This document shows positions 8,522 through 16,911 of a stretch of DNA of 64,000 bases, one piece after another. Position 1 is the stretch's first letter. Each line of letters begins with the position of its first letter. Made by a program: the position numbers and the translations under genes. The notes below the pieces were generated by a model. It was not told where the DNA came from, did no database searches, and saw nothing but the letters and a program-made list of their open reading frames with translations. This stretch comes from Chitinimonas sp. BJYL2 (GTDB lineage: Bacteria > Pseudomonadota > Gammaproteobacteria > Burkholderiales > Chitinimonadaceae), in assembly GCF_027257935.1 (NCBI RefSeq), contig NZ_JANZKW010000001.1:682001-746000 (forward strand), in the 5' to 3' direction.

Positions 8522-9718
8522 ATGGCTGACTTCCTGTTCCGGGGCGCTAACCCGGATGGACGAACCGAGTCAGGCTCGATACAGGCGGAGTCGTTCGCAG
8601 AAGCCATGCGGCAACTGGAAGAGCGGCGACTGACCGTATACGAACTCAGGCCCAATATTGCCTCCGGCGTACTCCGTAGCAAGCGCATAAAGCACGACGA
8701 CCTTGTGATGCTGGTAAGAGAGCTGGCAACGCTTGCAACAGCAGGCATCAGTTTGGCCGATGCACTGGGTACGCTATCGGATGCAAACAGCGGTACGCCT
8801 TTGGGACGGCCTTTGGCGCAGATGGTGAAGAATATTCAAGGCGGCGAAGGGTTTTCGGCTGCGCTGCAGAAGACTGGTTTGGCCTTGCCCGAGTATGTAC
8901 ATGCAATGGTGCGCGCAGGCGAGGCTACCGGCAGCATTGGCAAAGCCTTGAGCCGCGCGGCTGACCAAATGGATTTTGATGCCAAACTGCGCGCTCAAAC
9001 CAAAGAAGCTTTGGTTTATCCGACCATACTGGTTGGTACGGGTACCGTTGCGGTACTTTTCATTTTCTCCTTTGTCGTACCGCGCTTTGCCGGGTTACTC
9101 AAAGGTCGCTTCGACGAACTACCCTGGATTTCAACTGTTGTGCTGAAACTGGGCATGTTCTTTAACACGCATTTCTGGGCGGTTGTGGCGATGCTCGTGC
9201 TGTTGATAACTGCATTGCTTGCCGTTTTCCGGCGCCCAACCACCCGTTTACGCATGCTCGAGTTGGCCTCTCAGTTACCCATGATAGGCGCCTGGATACA
9301 GAGCGGTGAAACCGCCAGATGGACCGGCTCTTTAGCCATGCTACTCGACAGCAAGGTCGCCATTCTCAACGCACTGTCGCTGACGGCAGGGTCTGTTCGC
9401 TTGGCTGAAACAGCCAGCAAACTGGAAAAAGTGTATTCCGAGGTCAATCGCGGCAAGCCCCTGTCGCAAGCTATCGACCATGAGAAGCTACTCGAACCCA
9501 CATCACTATCCATGGTTCGCGTGGGTGAACAGTCAGGTGAGCTGAGTACCATGCTGCAGCACGTTGCGCATTATTGGAGCGAGAAAAATCACTCGATGCA
9601 GCGCAGGATGGTCGCCCTGATTGAACCTGCGAGCATTCTGCTACTTGGTTTTGTTATCGGATTTGTCATGGTGGGCGTCGTGCTGGCTATGGCATCACTC
9701 TCAGAGGTAAAAATCTAA
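8522..9718 (+). CDS. gspF: Type II secretion inner-membrane platform protein GspF
   Basis: A 398-aa polytopic protein with the two repeated T2SSF domains (about residues 70-190 and 270-390) and three membrane helices (near 165-190, 215-240 and 370-393). The GEATGSIGKALSRAADQM and GEQSGELSTMLQHVAHYW helices are family hallmarks. GspF forms the centre of the inner-membrane platform above GspE. It follows gspE after 51 nt, and its stop overlaps the gspG start (TAATG). Confidence 0.94.
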   Translation: MADFLFRGANPDGRTESGSIQAESFAEAMRQLEERRLTVYELRPNIASGVLRSKRIKHDDLVMLVRELATLATAGISLADALGTLSDANSGTPLGRPLAQMVKNIQGGEGFSAALQKTGLALPEYVHAMVRAGEATGSIGKALSRAADQMDFDAKLRAQTKEALVYPTILVGTGTVAVLFIFSFVVPRFAGLLKGRFDELPWISTVVLKLGMFFNTHFWAVVAMLVLLITALLAVFRRPTTRLRMLELASQLPMIGAWIQSGETARWTGSLAMLLDSKVAILNALSLTAGSVRLAETASKLEKVYSEVNRGKPLSQAIDHEKLLEPTSLSMVRVGEQSGELSTMLQHVAHYWSEKNHSMQRRMVALIEPASILLLGFVIGFVMVGVVLAMASLSEVKI

Positions 9719-10197
9719 TGCAACACAACACAACTCGCTACCGCTTCCGAAAGGCCAGCCTGCGTGGTTTCACCTTGCTAGAAATGCTGGTGGTACTGGT
9801 TATCATTGGCATGCTAGTGGGTCTAGTTGGCCCTCAGCTGTACTCCAATGTGGATCGCTCAAAGGTTCAAACGGCTGTAACACAAGCCAAGCTTCTCAAA
9901 GGCGCTATTGAAACCATGCGCCTGGATATCAATACCTACCCCAGCGTTGCCCAAGGTGGTCTGAGACTTTTGGTCGAGCGCCCATCAGATGAGAAACTGG
10001 CCAGAAAGTGGCGCGGCCCCTATCTCGAAGACGCGCTGCCCGATGACCCGTGGGGCAATCCTTACGTGTATCTGATTCCCGGGAAAAACGGCAAACCCTT
10101 TTCAATTCTTTCTTACGGCGCAGATGGTAAAGAGGGCGGCGAGGGGTACGACGCAGATGTCGGTACGATAGAGACGAAAACTGATGAGCCGGCCTAG
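9718..10197 (+). CDS. gspG: Major pseudopilin GspG
   Basis: A 159-aa prepilin: a 17-residue basic leader ends in G, and the mature protein starts FTLLEMLVVLVIIG, with Glu at position 5. It belongs to the major-pseudopilin class by length and by the conserved C-terminal region (LARKWRGPYLEDALPDDPWG, then an Asp-rich loop near DGKEGGEGYDAD) that binds calcium in GspG. Cleavage needs a prepilin peptidase, and none is encoded in this window. The start overlaps the gspF stop. Confidence 0.95.
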   Translation: MQHNTTRYRFRKASLRGFTLLEMLVVLVIIGMLVGLVGPQLYSNVDRSKVQTAVTQAKLLKGAIETMRLDINTYPSVAQGGLRLLVERPSDEKLARKWRGPYLEDALPDDPWGNPYVYLIPGKNGKPFSILSYGADGKEGGEGYDADVGTIETKTDEPA

Positions 10198-10200
10198 TTC

Positions 10201-10614
10201 ATGTCAAGACCAGGTGATTATGGGTTTACTCTGCTTGAAATCCTGATCGTACTCGTACTTATCGGAATGATGATGGGCTTGGTGGGTCCTGGCGTGGTTG
10301 GTCAGATTGACCGCTCCCAAGAACGGGATGCGATTGATCGCTTTCAGTCGGAGTTGTCTCAGCTCCCGAGATGGGCTCGCATTACTGGAAAACCTCTGGC
10401 TCTGGAAAATCTGTCCGTACCTGTCATTGAGGATGGCGAGCTCCTGCTTGACTTACCTCCCGGCTGGCGTGCGCAGTTCTCGCCGAAACTCATCGTCTCA
10501 CCACGCCAGCTTTGCAATGGCAGTAACGTTTCACTCTTTAGTTCAGGAGGGACTCTGGTGAGGACATTCTCCGTCCAGTCACCCGATTGCAGCTTACAGA
10601 GAACTGATACATGA
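10201..10614 (+). CDS. gspH: Minor pseudopilin GspH
   Basis: A 137-aa prepilin-like protein with a short 8-residue leader ending in G, then FTLLEILIVLVLIGMMMG with Glu5. It sits between gspG and gspI, the usual place for gspH. The C-terminal domain is small and beta-rich. Its stop overlaps the next start by 4 nt (ATGA), indicating translational coupling. Assignment as GspH rests on gene order plus the prepilin N-terminus. Confidence 0.85.
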   Translation: MSRPGDYGFTLLEILIVLVLIGMMMGLVGPGVVGQIDRSQERDAIDRFQSELSQLPRWARITGKPLALENLSVPVIEDGELLLDLPPGWRAQFSPKLIVSPRQLCNGSNVSLFSSGGTLVRTFSVQSPDCSLQRTDT

Positions 10615-11075
10615 CCGCGTCAAATGCCGCCAAAGATGGTGTCCGGCATGAGCGGGGATTTGGCGTACTTGAAGTGCTTGTTTCTTTAGTGCTGGTTACT
10701 TCGGTGGGCATCGCTATTGTTGTCTGGGTGAACAATAGTCTGCTTTCCATTGCGCGCCTTGAAAGCGAGTACGCCCGAATACAGGCTGTCCGGCTCACGC
10801 AAGACTGGGTTCGATCTCTTGCGCACACAGATCAGAACAAGGGAGAAACCACCATCGGGGGCTTGACGCTGCGCTGGGAAAGAAAGGAAATCTCGCGCAA
10901 TGCACAAGCAGGCTACCCGTCCGGACTAGGACAGTTTGACGTTATTCTGTACGAGTATACCTATGGGGCCTTTCGCAGCGCCTCCGATACGCAACCATGG
11001 TTTGAAGAACAGGTACTGCAAGTGCAGTCTGTGAAAACCAGGGATTTCCGCCCCCCCTTTGAAACAGCGCCATGA
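10611..11075 (+). CDS. gspI: Minor pseudopilin GspI
   Basis: A 154-aa prepilin-like protein: a 16-residue leader ending RG, then FGVLEVLVSLVLVTSVGIAIV, with Glu at mature position 5. Length and the position between gspH and gspJ fit GspI, which with GspJ and GspK forms the pseudopilus tip. It overlaps both neighbours by 4 nt. The first mature residues FGVLE differ slightly from the usual FTLLE. Confidence 0.84.
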   Translation: MTASNAAKDGVRHERGFGVLEVLVSLVLVTSVGIAIVVWVNNSLLSIARLESEYARIQAVRLTQDWVRSLAHTDQNKGETTIGGLTLRWERKEISRNAQAGYPSGLGQFDVILYEYTYGAFRSASDTQPWFEEQVLQVQSVKTRDFRPPFETAP

Positions 11076-11722
11076 AAAGCTGTGCTGGCATTCAGACGCC
11101 GATTAAACATCATTCGGGCTTCACGCTTCTAGAAGTACTCGTGGCCTTGGCCATTACTAGTTTGATCATGGCGCTACTTATGGGGGCCAGCTACTACGTA
11201 ATGCAGGTGAGAGTGCGTTTGGTTAACGAAGTCCATCAGGGCGAGACAGAAGTTCGCAATCAGCTTTGGTTTCGCGAGGTGGTTGCAAGTATCCAACCGG
11301 CGCCGCGCGAGTCGTCGGACACATTCGAGGGCTCTCCGACCGAGTGGCGCGGTTTCGTCCTCTTGCCTTTGGATGGCGACCCCCACCGTGCTGCGCCACA
11401 GGTTGTTACCATGTCCATTGAGGCTTTAAAGTCCGGCGAGAATGCGCTGATATATCGTGCGGGAGATAGCGCGATAACAATCGCAAGCTGGCCGTTCTCC
11501 AATGTCCGCTTCGCATATCAGACGAGTTCGGGGCAGCTCTTGGAGTATTGGAAATCCTCTGAACAGGGTGTAGAGCGCACACCTCGTGGAATCCAAATCA
11601 AAGTGGCAAATAATGCTAACGCACAAAAGTCAGAGGATTTCTCTTGGTATGCCCGTATCGATGCAGATCCATGGATGCGGCCGCCCAGAGCACCCGATTT
11701 CCTTCTGGGTGCAGGAGGCTAA
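11072..11722 (+). CDS. gspJ: Minor pseudopilin GspJ
   Basis: A 216-aa prepilin-like protein with a 16-residue leader ending in G, then FTLLEVLVALAITSLIMALLMG with Glu5. The size and the C-terminal W-rich beta domain (WYARIDADPWMRPP) match GspJ. It overlaps gspI by 4 nt and is followed 4 nt later by gspK. GspJ is part of the I-J-K tip complex. Confidence 0.86.
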   Translation: MKSCAGIQTPIKHHSGFTLLEVLVALAITSLIMALLMGASYYVMQVRVRLVNEVHQGETEVRNQLWFREVVASIQPAPRESSDTFEGSPTEWRGFVLLPLDGDPHRAAPQVVTMSIEALKSGENALIYRAGDSAITIASWPFSNVRFAYQTSSGQLLEYWKSSEQGVERTPRGIQIKVANNANAQKSEDFSWYARIDADPWMRPPRAPDFLLGAGG

Positions 11723-11726
11723 GGCT

Positions 11727-12770
11727 GTGACGAGCCTCAACGGGGATCCGCCTGTCTCGAGCACACAGCAGGGCTATATCCTTATTATGACAATTGCAGC
11801 GCTTGCATTGCTGGCGCTGGGTGGCGCTTATATTGGGCATCAAGTCTCGACGGCACTGCGACTGGCGATTGCAGAACAAACACAGGCAGAAGAAGAAAAA
11901 CTAGCGCGCGACACCATGGCGCGCATGATCTATCTAGTGGCGACAACAAAACGCTCTGCCATAGGCTTGGGCAGTGATGATGTTGCGCTTCGAATGGATG
12001 GTCGATGGTACTCGGCGCCCCATGGCATGGCGGTCTCCGTCAAAGATGGCCGAGGGTTGGTTAACTTGGCCACGGCGCCGAGAGCCGTCTTGGAGCGTCT
12101 ATTATTAAGCTATGGTGTACCTGCAGAAAGAACTGGCTTCCTGATCGATGCCCTTGATGACTATAGTGACTCAGACTCGCTGAAACGATTAAATGGGGCA
12201 GAGGCCGAAGAGTACGCTAGGCAGAAAATGCCCCCACCCAGAAACCAGCCGTTATTAGTGCCCGCAGAGCTGAAACGCGTCCTCGGCTGGGCATCTGAAG
12301 ATAAACTCTGGCAGGAAGATTCTATTCTGGAGCAAACCGTCATTTCCGAGCACACAGGCGTCAATCCCGCGACCGCTGATTGGCGAACCCTGATGACCTC
12401 TTTGGGTCTGTCTGAAATGGATGCCAGAGCATTTATCACCGCTCGAGCAGACTTGAATGCGGCCGGCATCTCCCAGCTTTCCAGGCCTTTCTTCGGTGCG
12501 TTCTCGGGCAACGATCTGCTAAAGCTTCATCAACCAGTTCTATATCCATCAGCTACGGTGGTAATCACAACAACGAAGCCCGGCAGCCGGCGAGCGTGGC
12601 GGCTAACAATGACACTCACGCCCTCCGAGCACTCTAGCCCTTGGAGAGTTACTAACTTCCACACTGTAACCCCAATCAGCCCGATAACTACCGAGATACT
12701 AACAACACCACCCGATCTAACCGCCTACAGGGCTTACGTGGATTACAACAACATAACATTGCCATTCTGA
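11727..12770 (+). CDS. gspK: Minor pseudopilin GspK
   Basis: A 347-aa tip pseudopilin. The chosen GTG at 11727 follows a GGAGG ribosome site (11714-11718) and gives a 16-residue leader ending QQG, then YILIMTIAALALLALGG. There is no Glu5, as is normal for GspK. The helical insert seen in GspK is recognisable (VNLATAPRAVLERLLLSYG, then DALDDYSDSDSLKRLNGAEA, and later VPAELKRVLGW). This is the last gene of the secretion operon; the next gene is on the other strand. Confidence 0.88.
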   Translation: MTSLNGDPPVSSTQQGYILIMTIAALALLALGGAYIGHQVSTALRLAIAEQTQAEEEKLARDTMARMIYLVATTKRSAIGLGSDDVALRMDGRWYSAPHGMAVSVKDGRGLVNLATAPRAVLERLLLSYGVPAERTGFLIDALDDYSDSDSLKRLNGAEAEEYARQKMPPPRNQPLLVPAELKRVLGWASEDKLWQEDSILEQTVISEHTGVNPATADWRTLMTSLGLSEMDARAFITARADLNAAGISQLSRPFFGAFSGNDLLKLHQPVLYPSATVVITTTKPGSRRAWRLTMTLTPSEHSSPWRVTNFHTVTPISPITTEILTTPPDLTAYRAYVDYNNITLPF

Positions 12771-12806
12771 AGGGGTAGTCGTAGGCCAACGGCAACTACT
12801 TCAATA

Positions 12807-13334
12807 TTAGTGCTTGGACACCATCAACTTGTCCGTATAGGCCATGATCACCGCCGATAGCAGGAAAGTGCAGTGGATCACTACCTGCCACATCACGGAA
12901 TTGGAATCCGTGTTGGTAGTGGAAATGGAGGGATCACTGAGGCTGATGAAAGTCTTGAGCAGGTGGATCGAGGAGATGCTGATCAATGCAAGCGCGAGCT
13001 TGGTTTTGAGCACGCCTGCATCCACATGGGACAGCCATTCAGGGCGATCTTCGTGTTTGTCGAGGATGTCGATCTTGGAAACAAAGGTCTCGTAACCGCC
13101 AATCACCACCATGATCAGCAGGTTGGCAATCATCACCACGTCAATCAGGCCCAGAACGATAAGCATGATCTGGGTTTCGCCCATGGCGTTGGCGTCGGCA
13201 ACCAGATGCACGAGTTCGCGCAGGAACTTGTACACGTAGACGCCCTGAGCCACGATCAGGCCCAGATAGAGCGGGGCTTGGAGCCAGCGACTCCAGAAGA
13301 TGAAACTTTCCATACGGGCGACGGCAGACTTCAT
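12807..13334 (-). CDS. UPF0114/YqhA-family inner-membrane protein
   Basis: A 175-aa protein with four hydrophobic helices (around 17-40, 57-84, 112-131 and 147-171) and the family sequence MESFIFWSRWLQAPLYLGLI near the N-terminus, followed by YVYKFLRELVHL and GGYETFVSKIDI. UPF0114/YqhA proteins are widespread membrane proteins of unknown function. It converges with gspK, 36 nt apart, and shows no obvious link to secretion. Confidence 0.88.
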   Translation of the reverse strand: MKSAVARMESFIFWSRWLQAPLYLGLIVAQGVYVYKFLRELVHLVADANAMGETQIMLIVLGLIDVVMIANLLIMVVIGGYETFVSKIDILDKHEDRPEWLSHVDAGVLKTKLALALISISSIHLLKTFISLSDPSISTTNTDSNSVMWQVVIHCTFLLSAVIMAYTDKLMVSKH

Positions 13335-13412
13335 TGCGAACCTCTAACTCGAACCAAAGCCGCAAGTATCCATAAGGCCGGCGCTTGTGCAAGTCCCCTC
13401 GGCACGGCGGGA

Positions 13413-13691
13413 TCAGCCCCCGCCTAAGCTAGCCATGACAGCCCCTTTGTCCTGAGTCTGGGCAAGTACGGCGCGGATACGGTTGAATGCCGAGGCCGCT
13501 TGGTCAGGATACTTGCCGAAGGAAATCAGGTTGCTGTGCTTCCAGCCCGCCGCCGCCAGCACCTCGTTCCGGAACTTGGCCGCATCCCCATCCCCAGCTA
13601 TCTGTATCAGAGCACGCTCTATCAAGACATGCGGCGGTGGCTCACGAGAAATAGAAGTGAAGTGCTCCGCGCGACTTTCCTGGAATTCCAT
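13413..13691 (-). CDS. Small hypothetical protein, 92 aa
   Basis: A 92-aa soluble protein (MEFQESRAEHFTSISREPPP...). The start is chosen because a strong GGGGAGG site lies 5 nt upstream; longer in-frame starts to 13862 run into the neighbouring gene and lack such a site. No domain was recognised. The middle part is helical (AKFRNEVLAAAGWKHSNLI). It lies between the TPR/glycosyltransferase-like gene and the UPF0114 gene on the same strand, so the three may be co-transcribed. Confidence 0.55.
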   Translation of the reverse strand: MEFQESRAEHFTSISREPPPHVLIERALIQIAGDGDAAKFRNEVLAAAGWKHSNLISFGKYPDQAASAFNRIRAVLAQTQDKGAVMASLGGG

Positions 13692-13791
13692 TTCGCCTCC
13701 CCGTTTTACACACTGTTCATGGTCATTGAAGCTCATGACCGGAGGATTTACTACCACCAGTTCGCCCTGACAATCACGTGACAACAGCGGT

Positions 13792-15357
13792 CTAGCAGTT
13801 CTTGGGCTGGCTATAACTTGATAGCATATCGGCCAGACATGCTTGAACATGGTTGCAAACACCCGCCCAGTCGCCAGGCGAGCTTTGACGAAACAATCGC
13901 ATCGTTGGGTACCACGGTGTATCCGTTCGGCCGAGTTGCCAACGCCAATCCGGGTTGAAGGGCAACATTATCCAAACCGGCTTTCCCATTGCAGCCGCCA
14001 AATGAGCGACGGACGTATCCACACTGATCACCAGATCCATCTCCTCCACAAGCGAGGAGGTGTCAGCAAAGTCCTTTAAATAAACCGACCAGTCACTAAT
14101 GCCGGACGAGTCCATCAGGGGCCGGTCTTGCGCAGAAATCATGGTCTGTATCGCGTGGAAATCACAATCCGCATCCATAAGCGGCATCAACCATGACAAA
14201 GGCATCGAGCGCCTATGGTCGTTGACGTGTTTTGAGCTGCCTGACCATACAAGACCAATGCGTGGGCGGGTTTGCACACCCAGCTTCGTTCGCCATACAT
14301 CTGCGGAACTCTTGTCCGAGAATATATACGGCTGAGAGTGCGATACTTTGTTTGCCCAGCCTCGGCAAGCATGCGGGAGACTCATCAACGGGCACTGTGC
14401 GTCTGCTTGGATAGGCGTATCAGATAAGGCCGCAACCGCCTTCAGTCCGGGAAGATTACTTAGCAGCCGAACCAACGTGTCCTGAGTCTGCAAAATGACG
14501 CTGATACCATGTTCAGCCAGTGAACTGACATAGCGGCAAAACTGTACCGTATCGCCGAAACCTTGTTCAGCATGCACCAGTAGGGTCTGACCACGAATAT
14601 CGTAATCCCCTAACCATAGGGGTAGATTTCTGTGCCGAGCTTTATGCCCCCCTGACGAGATTGACCAGCGCCACTCGTACTCCGCCCAACCTTCTGCCAG
14701 CCTCCCCATCTGAAGCAGACACAAGGCCCTATTCCAGTGAGCATCGGGGTCAAGCGGTGATAATGCAAGAGAGGCATTCAGGGACATAAGTGCCTCATCA
14801 GGTCGAAGCAAGTCCCGCAGCACCTCGGCCCGAGCAGTGAGTGCGTGGATATTCCCTGGTTGATAGCCCAACGCAATGTCGATCTCGGCCAGCGCGTCGG
14901 TCGAACGATCCAGACGCTGGTAGAGAAGGCCCAGGTTGCAATGGACCTCACTGACACTTGTATCCAGTTTGATTGCGGATAGATAGCTTGCCAAGGCTTC
15001 GTTTAGCAGACCCAGCGCGCTTTGTGCGTTACCCAGATTATTTAACGAGGCGGGGGTATGTGCACCAAGTTCGCCAACTTTCTCCAAAACAACGCAAGCG
15101 CACTCAAAGCCGCCAGCCTGTATATGCGCCGCGCCCAGACTTGCCCATATCTCGGGCTCTGAACTCGCCAGCTCAGCAGCGAGGGCTAGGCAATCTATTG
15201 CTTGCCGAAAATCCCCAGTCTGTAACAGTGCAATACCCAAGCAATGTAGGACACTCACATCATAGGGAGAATCGTCATGCAGGGAAGAATAAATCGCGAT
15301 AGCCCTGGCTAGCTCACCCTGCTGATGCAAGGTTACCGCAAGATCAAAGCGATTCAT
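13792..15357 (-). CDS. TPR protein with glycosyltransferase-9-like C-terminal domain
   Basis: A 521-aa protein. Residues 1 to about 235 are tandem TPR units (repeating patterns such as LNNLGNAQSALGLLNEALAS and CNLGLLYQRLDRSTDALAEI). The C-terminal half starts near LLVHAEQGFGDTVQFCRYV and ends with VDTSVAHLAAAMGKPVWIML and WRWQLGRTDTPWYPTMRLFR, the layout of GT9/GT41-like TPR glycosyltransferases. Such proteins often O-glycosylate flagellin or surface proteins. It lies close to the T2SS locus and its putative cargo, so a role in modifying that protein is a reasonable inference, not shown. Codon use here is more A/T-rich than in genes after 16 kb. Confidence 0.8.
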   Translation of the reverse strand: MNRFDLAVTLHQQGELARAIAIYSSLHDDSPYDVSVLHCLGIALLQTGDFRQAIDCLALAAELASSEPEIWASLGAAHIQAGGFECACVVLEKVGELGAHTPASLNNLGNAQSALGLLNEALASYLSAIKLDTSVSEVHCNLGLLYQRLDRSTDALAEIDIALGYQPGNIHALTARAEVLRDLLRPDEALMSLNASLALSPLDPDAHWNRALCLLQMGRLAEGWAEYEWRWSISSGGHKARHRNLPLWLGDYDIRGQTLLVHAEQGFGDTVQFCRYVSSLAEHGISVILQTQDTLVRLLSNLPGLKAVAALSDTPIQADAQCPLMSLPHACRGWANKVSHSQPYIFSDKSSADVWRTKLGVQTRPRIGLVWSGSSKHVNDHRRSMPLSWLMPLMDADCDFHAIQTMISAQDRPLMDSSGISDWSVYLKDFADTSSLVEEMDLVISVDTSVAHLAAAMGKPVWIMLPFNPDWRWQLGRTDTPWYPTMRLFRQSSPGDWAGVCNHVQACLADMLSSYSQPKNC

Positions 15358-15451
15358 GTCTGCGCCTCACCGATAAGCTGTGGTAATGCATTAGGGCATG
15401 ACAAGCCGGCGTGAGAGCGGCTGTTAGCAAGCACCATGACTGATGGCTGAC

Positions 15452-15480
15452 TGCGGCGACGTCGTCATGATGTCGCCGCA
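15452..15480 (-). terminator. Hairpin downstream of infA and the small ORF
   Basis: A 9-bp perfect stem, TGCGGCGAC / GTCGCCGCA, with an 11-nt loop lies 61 nt past the end of the small gene on the minus strand. No clear T-run follows, so termination is only possible, not certain. Confidence 0.4.
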
Positions 15481-15540
15481 AACAACTTCGCCACACAGTA
15501 CGCCATGCGCACAGGTTCGGTACGTTTTTTTTGGCAAAAC

Positions 15541-15738
15541 TTAAGCGCAACTAACCTGCTGAGTGCCGGCTAGTACCGCCCGATTGGCATAACGCACTCG
15601 TTGTGCGCCTTCGGCGGTATCGAACAGGATTTCTACCTGTCTGCCCACGGCCTCAATGGCCAGGACATGAAATCGCAGGGTTTGGCCCTGCTGTTGTTGG
15701 GTGAAGTGGTCGCCCACTTTCAAATCTCTGATGAACAA
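15541..15738 (-). CDS. Small hypothetical protein downstream of infA
   Basis: A 65-aa protein if TTG at 15738 is the start (FIRDLKVGDHFTQQQQGQTL...), preceded by CTGGA. An ATG at 15804 would lengthen it to 87 aa but lies inside infA and has no ribosome site. The sequence resembles a small beta-barrel (HFTQQQQGQTLRFHVLAIEA, then GRQVEILFDTAEGAQRVRYA). It starts 20 nt after the infA stop, so it is likely co-transcribed with infA. No family was recognised. Confidence 0.5.
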   Translation of the reverse strand: MFIRDLKVGDHFTQQQQGQTLRFHVLAIEAVGRQVEILFDTAEGAQRVRYANRAVLAGTQQVSCA

Positions 15739-15757
15739 TGCAATTCCAGTAACTGTT

Positions 15758-16015
15758 TCAATAGCGGCGCCGTTGCTGGCCGCCACCCATATTGGGTGTG
15801 GCATGGCGAAACGTGATGCGACCCTTGGTCAGATCGTAGGGGGACATTTCAACCTTCACACGGTCGCCCTCCAGTACCTTGATCCGGTGCATCTTCATCT
15901 TGCCCGAGCCGTAAGCAAGAATGCTTACGCCGTTTTCCAGGGTGACCCGGAAACGCGATTCAGGCAGGACTTCGCTGACTACACCTTCGAACTCGATCGC
16001 TTCTTCTTTTGCCAT
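15758..16015 (-). CDS. infA: Translation initiation factor IF-1 (infA paralogue)
   Basis: An 85-aa OB-fold protein: [49 protein letters not shown] and [14 protein letters not shown] are all IF-1 signatures. IF-1 binds the ribosomal A site during initiation. The tail GGGQQRRRY is longer than in classical IF-1. The gene stands outside any ribosomal-protein operon, as the second infA copy often does in betaproteobacteria. The next gene downstream is a small unknown reading frame. Confidence 0.95.
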   Translation of the reverse strand: MAKEEAIEFEGVVSEVLPESRFRVTLENGVSILAYGSGKMKMHRIKVLEGDRVKVEMSPYDLTKGRITFRHATPNMGGGQQRRRY

Positions 16016-16431
16016 AGGTTCAGCTCCGCAGGCGCGGCCAGGCCACGCCGGGTTAATAAATGCCAGAACCAGTCGACGTATTCGCAGTAGGCGAGACCGG
16101 ACGGGGTCTTGGCGGATGCCTCAGACAGGTTGGCGGCCACAGAGTGTGCCGGGCGGCCATGACAAGCTTGGGTACCAGGGGGAGGGTTTCGCCGCAGCGA
16201 AAGGGCAACCGGAGGGACGTAAAACTTGGGCGCTGTAGGAGGATCTGTTGCGGTTGGGGCCGCAACGTGCCGGCACTTTACCACAAATCAGCTAAGTACC
16301 TGATTTTTATTACCACCCTTGGCGTCTGTTGTCACGCTCCGCGCACAACACTCACCCCTGCGCTCGCGTGTGTGCCAGCCGATGGACGGCGCGTGCCAGA
16401 ATGGCGTACCGCACTCAGGCCCGATGGAATC
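16016..16431. other. 416-nt region upstream of infA, no supported gene
   Basis: Between the divergent infA (-) and the membrane-protein gene (+) no reading frame has both a ribosome site and a recognisable product. A small stem GTTGCGG / CCGCAAC is present near 16247-16266. The region should contain the infA promoter and leader and the start of the rightward transcript. Confidence 0.5.
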
Positions 16432-16746
16432 ATGCCCGGAACCAGCCAGTCCACACCAACCCGCAAGGTGCTCTTTATTATAGCGCTGCTGTTTACATTG
16501 TCCGCATTGGCGTTCAGCGTCCTTCTCGGCGCCCAAGTGTGGGATCTGCTGTTTGCCGACCAGTTCTGCAGCGTCCGCTCGCGGCGCGACCGGGTACTGG
16601 TTTGCCGGACCTGGGCTACCCACACCTTCGATATGGTGCTGGCCTTGCTTGGCTTCGGCTTCATGTTCCTGTTCTCTGTGGCCGGGGCGCTGCTGGGTTC
16701 GCTGGGCGTGCTGCTTTTGCGGCGCAAGGCCAAGGTCGCCGCCTGA
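16432..16746 (+). CDS. Small two-span membrane protein, unknown function
   Basis: A 104-aa protein starting at MPGTSQSTPTRK. Two hydrophobic helices (about 12-37 and 66-95: VLALLGFGFMFLFSVAGALL) flank an Arg-rich loop containing two cysteines (FCSVRSRRDRVLVCRTW). The frame stays open upstream to 16060, but that part is low-complexity, antisense to the infA leader, and not protein-like. No family was recognised. Start choice is uncertain. Confidence 0.5.
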   Translation: MPGTSQSTPTRKVLFIIALLFTLSALAFSVLLGAQVWDLLFADQFCSVRSRRDRVLVCRTWATHTFDMVLALLGFGFMFLFSVAGALLGSLGVLLLRRKAKVAA

Positions 16747-16911
16747 CTTGCCTTTGCGTGCGCAGTCACACGACGATAAATCGCCTTGGCGGCGCTAATC
16801 AGCCTAAGATCAGGGTACGTGTCGCCCGGCAGCATTGGGCCGACACCGCGGGGTGCAACCCGTAACGCCTTACCGCTGCATGGGGTAGCCCATGCGGCAA
16901 GGAGAAGTACC

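Noticed and set aside
12771-12806. Terminator between gspK and the UPF0114 gene
   Set aside because: Only a short, imperfect inverted repeat around GTAGT/ACTAC is visible, without a convincing stem or T-run.
16060-16431. N-terminal extension of the small membrane protein gene
   Set aside because: The extra sequence is antisense to the infA leader, not protein-like, and lacks a ribosome site; the shorter start at 16432 was used.
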